DNA of 64,000 nucleotides, taken from assembly GCF_030814215.1 (NCBI RefSeq), contig NZ_JAUSUT010000001.1, positions 682,001-746,000 on the forward strand, read 5' to 3'. Source of the DNA: Amycolatopsis thermophila (lineage in GTDB: Bacteria; Actinomycetota; Actinomycetes; Mycobacteriales; Pseudonocardiaceae). The translations under genes were made by a program, and so were the position numbers. A model generated the notes under the pieces. The model was not told the DNA's origin, did not search any database, and saw only the letters and a program-made list of their open reading frames with translations. Below are positions 38,625-46,839 of this stretch, one piece after another; the stretch's first letter is position 1, and the number at the start of each line of letters is the position of its first letter.

Positions 38625-39395
38625 GTGGTCACGGCAGACAGTGTGAAGGTGACGTACGTAGGCGGCCCCACGGTGCTGCTGGAGATCGCCGGCAAGCGGT
38701 TCCTGACCGATCCGACGTTCAGCCCGGCGGGCGTGCACGAGACGACGCCCGGCCGCCCGCTGACCAAGACCGAGGACCCCGGGCTGTCCGCCGACGAGGT
38801 CGGGCCGGTCGACGCGGTGCTGCTGTCACACGACCAGCACGCCGACAATCTCGACCCGGCCGGGCGCGAGTACGTCGAGCGGGCCCTGCTGACGCTCACC
38901 ACCCCGAGCGGCGCGCGGCGGCTGGGCGGCACCGCACAGGGGCTCGCGCCGTGGCACCAGCTGCACATCGGGCCCGTCGCGGTGACCGCGGTGCCCGCCC
39001 AGCACGGGCCCAAGGGCAGCGAGGAGATCACCGGCGAGGTCGTCGGCTTCGTGCTGACCGGCAAGGACCTGCCGACGGTGTACGTCAGCGGGGACAACGC
39101 CTCGCTCGACGTGGTGCGGGAGATCTCCCGGCGGCTGCGGAAACTGGATCTCGCGGTGTTGTTCGCCGGCGCGGCGCGGACCTCGCTGTTCGACGGCGCC
39201 CCGCTGACGTTGACCAGCGAGGACGCCGCGGAGGCCGCACAGGTCCTCCGGGCGCGGAACATCGTGCCCGTGCACACGCGCGGGTGGGGTCACTTCAGCG
39301 AGGGGCCCGACGAGGTGCGGAAGGCGTTCGCCGGGGCCGGGCTGGGTGACCGGCTGCACGTGCTGGAGCCGGGCGAGAGCGCGGTGATCGGGTAG
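38625..39395 (+). CDS. Metallo-beta-lactamase-fold hydrolase
   Basis: A 256-residue UlaG-like MBL-fold protein. V-T-Y-V-G-G-P-T-V-L-L-E starts the fold. The metal motif is S-H-D-Q-H-A-D-N near residue 67-74, with Asn where the classical HxHxDH has its last His. Later ligands appear in P-A-Q-H-G-P, V-S-G-D-N-A-S and V-H-T-R-G-W-G-H. The GTG at 38625 follows GGAGG at 38611-38615. No substrate can be named. It stands alone, with 195 bp upstream. Confidence 0.84.
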   Translation: MVTADSVKVTYVGGPTVLLEIAGKRFLTDPTFSPAGVHETTPGRPLTKTEDPGLSADEVGPVDAVLLSHDQHADNLDPAGREYVERALLTLTTPSGARRLGGTAQGLAPWHQLHIGPVAVTAVPAQHGPKGSEEITGEVVGFVLTGKDLPTVYVSGDNASLDVVREISRRLRKLDLAVLFAGAARTSLFDGAPLTLTSEDAAEAAQVLRARNIVPVHTRGWGHFSEGPDEVRKAFAGAGLGDRLHVLEPGESAVIG

Positions 39396-39417
39396 CGATC
39401 CGCGCACCGGTTCCCGC

Positions 39418-40422
39418 TCACCCGGCGCTGTCGGTGAAACGGCGCTCCAGCGTCGCGCGCCCCTGGGCGGTGAGCGCGCCCCACAGCCGCAGACGCGCCA
39501 TGCCGCCGTCCGGGTAGATGTCCAGGCGCAGTTCGGTCAGCTCACGCGGGTCCGGCACGCGGAAGCGGTGGCGGGTGTCCGGCTGGAGGCGGGTCCGGGG
39601 CAGCACCTCGAACCAGTCGCCGTCGAGACGGCCCCGCAGTGAAGCCCAGCCCGGCGCGTTGCCCTTGAAGTGCGTGGTGTCCAGCTCGGCCAGCCGGGGG
39701 ACGCCGGCGCCCGCCAGCCGCACCGTCACCCAGTCGTTGCCGTCGTCGCGGCGGCGGGCGGTTTCCCATCCCTCGCCCATCACGGCGGCGAAACCGGGTG
39801 AGATCAGGTTGGCCGGCGACGAGTAGAACATGTTCGAGCAGTCCACCACGCGCGCGCCGTTCTCCAGTGCGGCCAGGTCCAGCGCGGCCGGGTCGACCAG
39901 GCGCGGGTCCGCCACCGGCGTCCCGTGCACCCGGAACCGGGCCACGCCGCCGTCCGGGTGGATCGTCAGCCGCACGTGCGTCCACCGCGTGCTCGAGGAG
40001 ACCGCGAAGAAGTTCTCCGAGTCCCCGGCCAGGGCGGACTTCGGCACCAGCGGGGTCCACGCCAGCTCCGCCAGCTCGTCCGGGCTCGGGTACCCGTCGG
40101 CCGCCACCGCCTCCACCGACGCGAACGGCGGGTAGTTGCCCGTGAAGAACGCCGTGTCGACGACGACCCCGTGCACCACGCCGGGCAGGCCCAGCCGCAC
40201 GATCGCCTGGTCCACCCCCGGTGAGCGGCGCCGCCGGGTTTCCCACCCGTCGTAGATCTGGCCCTTGTGCCCGAAGTTCCACGGCCGGAACTCGGCCGGC
40301 CCCGGCTTGATCAGGTTCTCCCGCTCGGCGAAGGCCTCGTCGTTGGCCCACACCACGCTCCCGCCGACCCGCCGCACCGCCAGGTCGGGTTCGCGAGTCC
40401 ACTCCGGACGTTCGGTCACCAC
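39418..40422 (-). CDS. alc: Allantoicase
   Basis: Hydrolyses allantoate to ureidoglycolate and urea. It is 334 residues long, as usual, with two internal allantoicase repeats: D-G-W-E-T-R-R-R-R near residue 58 and [10 protein letters not shown] near 220. Each is followed by the A-I-V-R-L-G/W-V-T-V-R-L strand and a [14 protein letters not shown] motif. It overlaps allB by seven bases, so the last two steps of allantoin breakdown are coupled. Confidence 0.95.
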   Translation of the reverse strand: MVTERPEWTREPDLAVRRVGGSVVWANDEAFAERENLIKPGPAEFRPWNFGHKGQIYDGWETRRRRSPGVDQAIVRLGLPGVVHGVVVDTAFFTGNYPPFASVEAVAADGYPSPDELAELAWTPLVPKSALAGDSENFFAVSSSTRWTHVRLTIHPDGGVARFRVHGTPVADPRLVDPAALDLAALENGARVVDCSNMFYSSPANLISPGFAAVMGEGWETARRRDDGNDWVTVRLAGAGVPRLAELDTTHFKGNAPGWASLRGRLDGDWFEVLPRTRLQPDTRHRFRVPDPRELTELRLDIYPDGGMARLRLWGALTAQGRATLERRFTDSAG

Positions 40423-41741
40423 TGCCCCCTCCGCATCAGCTCACCCCGCGGATCGTCCCCGGAGACCTCCCGGCCGCGCAACCACGTCTGCCGCACCACG
40501 CCGCGCAGCGAACTGCCGTGATACGCGCTCACCGGGTTGCGGTGCCGCAGCTTCGCCACGTCGACCACGAACGCCTCGTCCGGTGCGAACACGCAGAAGT
40601 CCGCGTCGCAGCCCACCGCGATCCGGCCCTTGCGCGTGAGCCCGGCCAGCTCGGCCGGCCGCCGCGCCATCCAGCGCACCACGTCCTCCAGCGCGTGACC
40701 GCGCCGGCTCGCACCCGTCCACACCGCGGGCAACCCGACCTGCAGCCCGGCGATCCCGCCCCAGGCCGCGCCGAAGTCGCCGCTGTCGAACCGCTTCAGC
40801 TCCGGCGTGCACGGCGAGTGGTCGCTCACGACGCAGTCGATCACGCCGTCCGCCAGCCCCTGCCACAACAACTCCCGGTTGCCCGACTCGCGGATCGGCG
40901 GGCAGCACTTGAACTCCGTCGCGCCGTCGCGGATCTCCTCCGCCGCGAAGCTCAGGTAGTGCGGGCACGTCTCGGCGGTCAGCGCGACCCCGTCGGCCCG
41001 CGCCCGCGCGATCATCGGCAGAGCGTCCGAAGAGGACAGGTGCAGGACGTGCACCCGGGCTCCGGTGCGCCGGGCCAGCTCGATCACCCTCGCGATCGCC
41101 CGGTTCTCCGCCTCGCGCGGTCGCGAGGCCAGAAACCCTTCGTAGCGCGCGCCGTGCGGCCGCGGAGCGCTCTCGATCGTCGCAGCGTCCTCGGCGTGCA
41201 CGATCATCAGCGCGCCCAGGTCGGCGAGGATCCGCAGATCGGCCTCCAGTTCGGCGTCGTCGAGCGGCGGGAACTCGTCGACACCGGAGTGCAGCAGGAA
41301 GCACTTGAACCCGAACACGCCCTGCTCGTGCAACGGCGCCAACTCGGCACCGTTGCCGGGCACCGCGCCACCCCAGAACCCGACGTCGACGTGCACACGG
41401 CCCCGCGCCGCCCGCCGCTTCACCTCCAGGGCCGCCGGATCCACCGTCGGTGGCACGCTGTTCAGCGGCATGTCCACGATCGAGGTGATCCCGCCGGCCG
41501 CGGCCGCGCGGGTGGCCGTCTCGAACCCCTCCCACTCGCTGCGGCCCGGATCGTTGACGTGCACGTGCGTGTCGACCAGCCCGGGCATCAGGACGACGTC
41601 CTCACCCAGCTCGACGACCCGGTCGCCGTCCAGCGACAGCCCCGGTTCGACGGCCACGATCCGTCCGTCGCCGACCCCCACCGAGTACGGCCCGGTGCCG
41701 GCGTCCGTGATCGCGCGCGGCGCGCGGAAGACCAGCTCCAC
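40416..41741 (-). CDS. allB: Allantoinase
   Basis: Binuclear-metal cyclic amidohydrolase that opens allantoin to allantoate. It is 441 residues long. Metal ligands H-V-H-V-N near 59, the carboxylated Lys in G-F-K-C-F, later His in V-H-V-L-H-L-S and Asp in V-S-D-H-S-P-C are all present, as is the T-C-P-H-Y-L segment. It leads the allB-alc pair and is divergent from a small regulator across a 56-bp space. In Streptomyces this pair is repressed by AllR. Confidence 0.95.
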   Translation of the reverse strand: MELVFRAPRAITDAGTGPYSVGVGDGRIVAVEPGLSLDGDRVVELGEDVVLMPGLVDTHVHVNDPGRSEWEGFETATRAAAAGGITSIVDMPLNSVPPTVDPAALEVKRRAARGRVHVDVGFWGGAVPGNGAELAPLHEQGVFGFKCFLLHSGVDEFPPLDDAELEADLRILADLGALMIVHAEDAATIESAPRPHGARYEGFLASRPREAENRAIARVIELARRTGARVHVLHLSSSDALPMIARARADGVALTAETCPHYLSFAAEEIRDGATEFKCCPPIRESGNRELLWQGLADGVIDCVVSDHSPCTPELKRFDSGDFGAAWGGIAGLQVGLPAVWTGASRRGHALEDVVRWMARRPAELAGLTRKGRIAVGCDADFCVFAPDEAFVVDVAKLRHRNPVSAYHGSSLRGVVRQTWLRGREVSGDDPRGELMRRGQW

Positions 41742-41797
41742 CCCGGCACTCCTTTCGTTGCTTCCCGTTTCCCCGCCCGTGCCGTTACCGTGCGGAC

Positions 41798-42268
41798 GTG
41801 GAACTGGAAGCCGAGTTCACCACCGAACCGTTCCGCGGCGAGGGCGAGCCGCCCGAGCACGCCGTCCGCGCGCGCACCGCCGCCGAGGAGGCCGGCCTGT
41901 CGGTGGACTTCGGCCCGCTCGGCACCACCGCCCGCGGCGACGCGGACGCCCTGCTCGACGCGCTCCCGGCGATCGCCAGGGCCGCGCTGGCCGGCGGCGC
42001 GAACCGCCTGACCCTGCAGCTGTCGACGCCGGCCGCCGCCCGTGAACCGGCCGGCACACCGCCCACCACGCTGGACCGGCTCATCACCGGCGTCGAGCGG
42101 GAACTCGGAGCCCGACTGGCCGACCTGGACCGGCCCGGCAAACAGCGCGCCGTGCGCCTGCTCGAGGAACGCGGCGCCTTCGCCCTGCGCAAGGCCGCGC
42201 CCACCGTGGCCGAGGCGCTCGGCGTCACCCGCTTCACGGTCTACAACTATCTCAACCGCGAGCCCTGA
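41798..42268 (+). CDS. Regulator: thiamine-binding-like domain fused to DauR-type HTH
   Basis: A 156-residue protein in two parts. Residues about 1-80 match the MTH1187/YkoF thiamine-binding-like fold ([15 protein letters not shown], then A-L-A-G-G-A-N-R-L). Residues 110-156 are a helix-turn-helix like the C-terminus of YheO/DauR regulators ([16 protein letters not shown], then F-T-V-Y-N-Y-L). Divergent from allB and upstream of uraD-uraH-uricase, it is placed to sense a purine breakdown product. The ligand is unknown; thiamine itself is not implied. Confidence 0.75.
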   Translation: MELEAEFTTEPFRGEGEPPEHAVRARTAAEEAGLSVDFGPLGTTARGDADALLDALPAIARAALAGGANRLTLQLSTPAAAREPAGTPPTTLDRLITGVERELGARLADLDRPGKQRAVRLLEERGAFALRKAAPTVAEALGVTRFTVYNYLNREP

Positions 42269-42270
42269 GT

Positions 42271-42285
42271 TCAACAAATTGTTGA
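42271..42285. promoter_or_regulatory. 15-bp palindromic operator candidate before uraD
   Basis: TCAACAAATTGTTGA is a near-perfect dyad (only the central position lacks symmetry), placed 3 bp after the regulator stop and 67 bp before the uraD start. Its AT-rich sequence stands out in GC-rich surroundings. A regulator of the uraD-uraH-uricase-permease operon probably binds here. Confidence 0.55.
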
Positions 42286-42351
42286 CGGCCGGAGAACGCG
42301 AACGTAACGTCCAGGCACCAGCATCGACAGGACCGTGATCCGGAGGAGCAC

Positions 42352-42822
42352 TTGACTGTCACGCTCGCCGAGTTCAACAGCGCACCCCCGGACGAAGCCA
42401 GGGATCTGCTCACGGCCTGCCTGGACGTTCCGCGCTGGGTGGACGCGGTACTGGACGGGCGGCCCTATCCGGACCTCGCCGCGCTGACGGCGGCGGCCCG
42501 TCTCACCCTGACCGCGGACGAAACCCGGCGAGCCATCGCGGCGCACCCGCGGATCGGCGACAAGCCGTCCGGCGGCTGGTCCCGCGCTGAACAGTCCGGT
42601 GTGGACGACGATGCGGCCGCGAAGTTCCGCGCCGCCAACGCCGAGTACGAGGAGCGCTTCGGGCACGTCTTCCTGGTCCGCGCGAGCGGCCGCGGCGGCG
42701 CGGAACTGCTGGCGAACCTGCGCGAGCGCATGCACAACGACCCGGTCACCGAACTGGCCGTCGCCGGGCGGGAACTGGTCGAGATCGCCGTGCTGCGCCT
42801 GGAAAAGGCGGTGACGGCATGA
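42352..42822 (+). CDS. uraD: OHCU decarboxylase
   Basis: Decarboxylates 2-oxo-4-hydroxy-4-carboxy-5-ureidoimidazoline to S-allantoin, the third step after urate oxidation. It is 156 residues long. The catalytic A-H-P-R-I-G-D-K motif (His near 62), E-Q-S-G, and Y-E-E-R-F-G-H-V-F-L are intact. Translation starts at a rare TTG (42352) supported by a strong GGAGGAG four bases upstream. It leads the operon with uraH, uricase and permease. Confidence 0.95.
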   Translation: MTVTLAEFNSAPPDEARDLLTACLDVPRWVDAVLDGRPYPDLAALTAAARLTLTADETRRAIAAHPRIGDKPSGGWSRAEQSGVDDDAAAKFRAANAEYEERFGHVFLVRASGRGGAELLANLRERMHNDPVTELAVAGRELVEIAVLRLEKAVTA

Positions 42823-43136
42823 GCCTGGTGACCACCCACGTCCTCGACACCGCCGCCGGGCGTCCCGCCGCGGGCATCGACGTGCGGCTGGAGGCGGCCG
42901 ACGGCACGGAGATCGCGCGCGGGCGCACCGACGACGACGGCCGCATCCGCGAGCTCGGCCCGGACCGGCTCGAACCCGGCGTCTACCGGCTGGTGTTCGA
43001 CACCGGCCCCCACCTGGGCCCGGACGCGTTCTTCCCCGAGGTCACGGTGTCCTTCCGCGTCTTCGACGGCACGCAGCACCACCACGTCCCGGTGCTGCTG
43101 AGCCCGTTCTCCTACTCGACCTACCGAGGGAGCTGA
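42819..43136 (+). CDS. uraH: 5-hydroxyisourate hydrolase
   Basis: Transthyretin-like enzyme that hydrolyses 5-hydroxyisourate to OHCU. It is 105 residues long. The N-terminal T-T-H-V-L-D-T-A-x-G-R-P-A and C-terminal Y-S-T-Y-R-G-S motifs with the catalytic His and Arg are complete. It overlaps uraD by four bases (ATGA), and uricase follows two bases after its stop. Confidence 0.96.
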   Translation: MSLVTTHVLDTAAGRPAAGIDVRLEAADGTEIARGRTDDDGRIRELGPDRLEPGVYRLVFDTGPHLGPDAFFPEVTVSFRVFDGTQHHHVPVLLSPFSYSTYRGS

Positions 43137-43138
43137 CC

Positions 43139-44014
43139 ATGGCGATCAGGCTGGGCCCCAACCAGTACGGCAAGGCCGAGGTCCGTCTCGTCACGGTGAC
43201 CCGCACCGGCGCGGTGCACCACCTCAAGGACCTCACGGTGTCCACGGCGCTGCGCGGCGACCTCGCGAAGACGCACCTGACCGGCGACAACTCCGATGTC
43301 GTCGCCACCGACACGCAGAAGAACACGGTCTACGCCTTCGCCAAGGAAAGCCCGGTCGGCGAGATCGAGGACTTCGCGCTGCGCCTGGGCCGCCACTTCG
43401 TCCGCGAGTTCGCCCAGATCACCGGCGCCCGCGTGACGATCGACGAGCACGGCTGGGAGCGCATCACGGTCGGCGGCCGCCCGCACGACCACGCGTTCTC
43501 CCGCGCGGGCGAGGAAAAACGCACCACCGTCGTGACCGTCGAGAACGACCGGCACTGGGTTGTGTCCGGCCTGCGGGACCTGGTCGTGCTCAAGTCGGCC
43601 GGTTCGGAGTTCCACGGCTTCCCGCGCGACAGGTACACCACACTCGCCGAGACCCACGACCGCATCCTGGCGACCGCCGTCACCGCGCGGTGGCGCTACC
43701 AGGGCCGGGACGTCGACTGGCACAAGAGTTTCGCCGAGATCCGGCGGATCCTGCTGGAGACCTTCGCGACCAAGCACAGCCTGTCGCTGCAGCAGACCCT
43801 GTACGCGATGGGCGAGGCGGTGCTCGCCGAACGCGCCGAGGTGGCCGAGATCCGGCTGTCGATGCCGAACAAGCACCACTTCGCGGTGGACCTCGGTCCG
43901 TTCGGGCTCACCAACGACAACGAGGTCTTCCACGCCGCGGACCGTCCCTACGGTCTGATCGAAGGAACCGTCCTGCGCGACGACGCGCAGGACCCGGGCC
44001 CCGCCTGGGAGTAG
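43139..44014 (+). CDS. pucL: Urate oxidase (uricase)
   Basis: Cofactor-free oxidase that converts urate and oxygen to 5-hydroxyisourate and hydrogen peroxide. It is 291 residues long, with two T-fold halves. The segment T-G-D-N-S-D-V-V-A-T-D-T-Q-K-N-T-V-Y-A contains the catalytic Thr, with its Lys partner near residue 10-13 (Y-G-K-A). H-A-F-S-R is near 120. Unlike the Bacillus PucL fusion, UraD is a separate gene here. Confidence 0.96.
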   Translation: MAIRLGPNQYGKAEVRLVTVTRTGAVHHLKDLTVSTALRGDLAKTHLTGDNSDVVATDTQKNTVYAFAKESPVGEIEDFALRLGRHFVREFAQITGARVTIDEHGWERITVGGRPHDHAFSRAGEEKRTTVVTVENDRHWVVSGLRDLVVLKSAGSEFHGFPRDRYTTLAETHDRILATAVTARWRYQGRDVDWHKSFAEIRRILLETFATKHSLSLQQTLYAMGEAVLAERAEVAEIRLSMPNKHHFAVDLGPFGLTNDNEVFHAADRPYGLIEGTVLRDDAQDPGPAWE

Positions 44015-44037
44015 CCCCGGGCAGTTGGGAGAACCGC

Positions 44038-45372
44038 GTGACCACGACCGCCGCGCCCGAGACGGAAGTGCATCCGGTCGATCGCAGGCCCCCGGCCCTG
44101 CAACTCGTCGTCGGGGGCGTGCAACACGTCGCCGCGATGTACGCCGGCGTCGTCGCCCCGCCGCTGATCATCGGCAGCGCCGTCGGCCTGTCCGGCGGTC
44201 AGCTGAGCCTGCTGATCAGCGCGAGCCTGTTCACCGCGGGCCTGGCGACCCTGCTGCAGACGCTCGGTGTGTGGCGGTTCGGCTCGCGTCTGCCGCTGGT
44301 CAACGGCGTCACGTTCGCCAACGTCGCCCCGGTGATGGCGATCGTGCAGCAGCACGGGCCCCGTGACGCGCTCGGGATCGTCTACGGCGCCACCCTCGTC
44401 GGCGCCGCGCTGATCGTCCTGGCCGCCCCGTTCTTCTCGCGGCTGACGCGGTTCTTCCCGCCGCTGGTGACGGGCACGGTGATCACGCTCATCGGGATCT
44501 CGCTGCTGCCGGTGGCGATCCAGTGGATCTCCAGCCAGCAGGATTCGGCCGACGGGCACGGCATCCTGCTGGCCGCCATCACCTTGCTGGCGGTGCTCGC
44601 GTTCAACCGGTTCCTGCCCGGGTTCTGGAGCCGGATCGCGCTGCTGCTCGGCCTGGTTCTGGGCACGCTGATCGCGTGGCCGCTCGGCGAGGTCGACACG
44701 TCGACCTTCCGCGAGGCGCCCGCGTTCGGGGTGGCGAGCCCGTTCCACTTCGGCACGCCCGCGTTCGACGTGGCCGCGATCGTCTCGATGGCGATCGTGA
44801 TGGTCGTGATCATGGCGGAGAGCACGGCCGACATGCTCGCGCTCGGTGAGGTGGTCGGGCGGCCGGCCGGGCAGCGCACCCTGGCCGACGGTCTGCGCGC
44901 GGACGGCGTGGCCACCGCGGTGTCGACGGTCTTCGGCGGGTTCGCGTGCACCGCGTTCGCGCAGAACGTCGGGCTGGTCGCGCTGACGCGGATGGTCAGC
45001 CGGTACGTGGTGGCGGCGTGCGGGGCGATCCTGGTGCTGCTCGGCCTGTTCCCGGTCGCCGGTGGTGTGGTGGCGCTGGTGCCGCAGCCGGTGCTGGGCG
45101 GGGCCGGGCTGGTGCTGTTCGGCAGCGTCGCCGTCAGCGGCATCCGGACCCTGTCCACGGCGGCTTTCGACCGGCCGGCGAACGTGACGATCGCGGCCGC
45201 CGCGCTGGGCGTCGGCATCATCCCGATCGCCGCGCCGGAGTTCTACGCGCACTTCCCCTCGGCGGTGCAGACCGTGCTCGACTCCGGCATCAGCGCCGGC
45301 TGCATCGTGGCGGTGGTGCTCAACCTGATCTTCGGCTCGCGACGGGAACGAACTCCCGCAGCAGGGTCGTGA
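44038..45372 (+). CDS. NCS2 family urate/xanthine permease
   Basis: A 444-residue nucleobase:cation symporter-2 with about 12-14 hydrophobic segments. The conserved Q-H-V-A-A-M-Y near residue 22 and the purine-binding motifs (E-S-T-A-D-M near 261, and N-V-G-L near 312) fit the UacT/PbuX/UapA group. Its place right after uricase points to urate import. The GTG at 44038 follows GGGAGAA. The 3' end overlaps the convergent hydrolase by 53 bp. Confidence 0.9.
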   Translation: MTTTAAPETEVHPVDRRPPALQLVVGGVQHVAAMYAGVVAPPLIIGSAVGLSGGQLSLLISASLFTAGLATLLQTLGVWRFGSRLPLVNGVTFANVAPVMAIVQQHGPRDALGIVYGATLVGAALIVLAAPFFSRLTRFFPPLVTGTVITLIGISLLPVAIQWISSQQDSADGHGILLAAITLLAVLAFNRFLPGFWSRIALLLGLVLGTLIAWPLGEVDTSTFREAPAFGVASPFHFGTPAFDVAAIVSMAIVMVVIMAESTADMLALGEVVGRPAGQRTLADGLRADGVATAVSTVFGGFACTAFAQNVGLVALTRMVSRYVVAACGAILVLLGLFPVAGGVVALVPQPVLGGAGLVLFGSVAVSGIRTLSTAAFDRPANVTIAAAALGVGIIPIAAPEFYAHFPSAVQTVLDSGISAGCIVAVVLNLIFGSRRERTPAAGS

Positions 45373-46168
45373 GCCGTTCCGGCTGGTCTTCGGGGACGAG
45401 CGTGTAGCTGTCGCCGACCTCGACGAGTCTGCCGTCGGGGAAGAGGTTCGCCAGACGCGGCCCGTGCTCGCGGGGCATCAGCTTGTCCTCCGTCGCCCAC
45501 ACGACGAGTACGGGCCCGGTGAACTCGCCGAGCCTGCCGGACCACTCCAGCAACGTCTCCTTCGGCGGTGTGGACAGCCCGTACTTCACGGTGTCACGCA
45601 GGATCGCGGGGTTCTCGCGGGCCGGGCCGAACCAGGTGTCCATGACCTCCGGCGGCACCGGGGTCTTGCTCATCCAGCCCCACGAGCCGGGCGCGCGCTG
45701 GACGACGCGGAACCGCAGCAGGTGCAGCAGGACCTTCATGCCGCCCGGAATCCGCGCGACGCGGACGAGCATGCGACCGGGCAGGCCGGGTGGGAAGTTG
45801 TCGAACGCCTCGCACGCGACGAGCACCAGCCGGGCGAGGCGGCCGGTCAGCCCCTCGGAGATCAGGAACTGGCCACCGCCCCAGTCGTTCAGGACCAGGG
45901 TGACGTCGCGGAGGTCGAGCGCCTCGAGGAACTCGGCGAGCAGCCGGACGTGGCCGCGCAGGGTCAGGTCGGCGTCGGGCCGCATCGGTTTCTTGTGCGC
46001 GCCCAGCGGCCAGTTCGGCAGGACGCAGCGGTATTCGGGCAGGCCGGGAACGACCTTGCGCCACACGGAATTGTCGATCGTGAGCCCGTGCAGGAGGACG
46101 ATCACCGGGCCGTCGCCGCCGGTGTCGGTGTAGTCGATGGTGCCTGCGGACAGTTCGATCTCGGGCAT
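45320..46168 (-). CDS. Alpha/beta hydrolase lacking the catalytic histidine
   Basis: A 282-residue alpha/beta-hydrolase-fold protein. The oxyanion hole is L-L-H-G-L and the nucleophile elbow reads V-L-N-D-W-G-G-G, with Asp as in haloalkane dehalogenases and epoxide hydrolases. Where these enzymes have G-H-F-x-x-E-D-x-P, it reads D-S-Y-T-L-V-P-E-D-Q-P, without His. Hydrolysis by the normal mechanism is doubtful. It is divergent from a TetR gene with a shared operator, so its expression responds to an unknown ligand. Confidence 0.82.
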   Translation of the reverse strand: MPEIELSAGTIDYTDTGGDGPVIVLLHGLTIDNSVWRKVVPGLPEYRCVLPNWPLGAHKKPMRPDADLTLRGHVRLLAEFLEALDLRDVTLVLNDWGGGQFLISEGLTGRLARLVLVACEAFDNFPPGLPGRMLVRVARIPGGMKVLLHLLRFRVVQRAPGSWGWMSKTPVPPEVMDTWFGPARENPAILRDTVKYGLSTPPKETLLEWSGRLGEFTGPVLVVWATEDKLMPREHGPRLANLFPDGRLVEVGDSYTLVPEDQPERLTTLLREFVPVASRRSG

Positions 46169-46188
46169 CGCGTCGCCCCCAGATTTGA

Positions 46189-46200
46189 TAGATCGCTCTA
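46189..46200. promoter_or_regulatory. TetR-type operator TAGA-n4-TCTA
   Basis: TAGATCGCTCTA is an inverted repeat of the type bound by LmrA/YxaF-like TetR regulators (TAGACC-type half-sites). It lies between the divergent hydrolase (start 46168) and TetR (start 46228) genes and could control both. Confidence 0.6.
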
Positions 46201-46227
46201 GTGAGGAGGCTAGCTAGGATCGGGGCG

Positions 46228-46800
46228 GTGGGCAACACCAAGGAGCGAATCCTGGCCGTGAGCGCCGAGCTGTTCCGGCGCAACGGCTACACCGGGACCG
46301 GCCTGAAGCAGATCGTCAGCGAGGCGAGCGCGCCGTTCGGTTCGCTGTACCACTTCTTCCCCGGCGGGAAGGAACAGCTGGCCGAGGAGGTCATCCGCAC
46401 GTCGGGGATGGCGTACGGCAAGCTGTTCGACCTCCTGATCGCGCCGGCGCCGGACCTGGTCACCGGGCTGGAGCAGGCGTTCGCCGCCGCCGCCGTGACG
46501 TTGCGGGAAACGGACTACGCGGACGCCTGCCCGATCGCGACGGTCGCCCTGGAAGTCGCGAGCACGAACGAGACGTTGCGCCGGGCGACCGCGGACGTGT
46601 TCACCGCGTGGATCGCCACGGGCACGGCGGTGTTCGGACGGTTCGGCCTGTCCGAGGACGCCGCACGCCGGCTGACGATCGCGGTGATCACCGGCCTGGA
46701 GGGCGCGTTCGTGCTGAGCCGCTCGCTCCGGGACGTCGAGCCGCTGGCGGTCGCGGGCGAGGCCGCCGTCGCCACGGCACGCGAACTCCTCGCCGGCTGA
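46228..46800 (+). CDS. TetR family regulator, LmrA/YxaF type
   Basis: A 190-residue regulator. The DNA-binding domain has R-I-L-A-V-S-A-E-L-F-R-R-N-G-Y-T-G-T-G-L then I-V-S-E-A-S-A-P-F-G-S-L-Y-H-F-F-P-G-G-K-E, diagnostic for the LmrA/YxaF branch. The C-terminal domain includes a conserved-looking Cys in D-A-C-P-I-A-T-V. The start is taken at the GTG 46228; one at 46201 would overlap the operator. Confidence 0.9.
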   Translation: MGNTKERILAVSAELFRRNGYTGTGLKQIVSEASAPFGSLYHFFPGGKEQLAEEVIRTSGMAYGKLFDLLIAPAPDLVTGLEQAFAAAAVTLRETDYADACPIATVALEVASTNETLRRATADVFTAWIATGTAVFGRFGLSEDAARRLTIAVITGLEGAFVLSRSLRDVEPLAVAGEAAVATARELLAG

Positions 46801-46839
46801 TTCCTTCCGCACCCCGGCGGTGACTGGTAGGAAGCAGGC

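Noticed and set aside
33790..39395. Secondary-metabolite cluster with self-resistance methyltransferase
   Set aside because: The RlmA-like gene has no polyketide, peptide or siderophore synthesis genes nearby.
41742..41797. GlnR box in the allB-regulator space
   Set aside because: GTAAC and GAAAC occur on the minus strand but 17 bp apart, not the required 11 bp.
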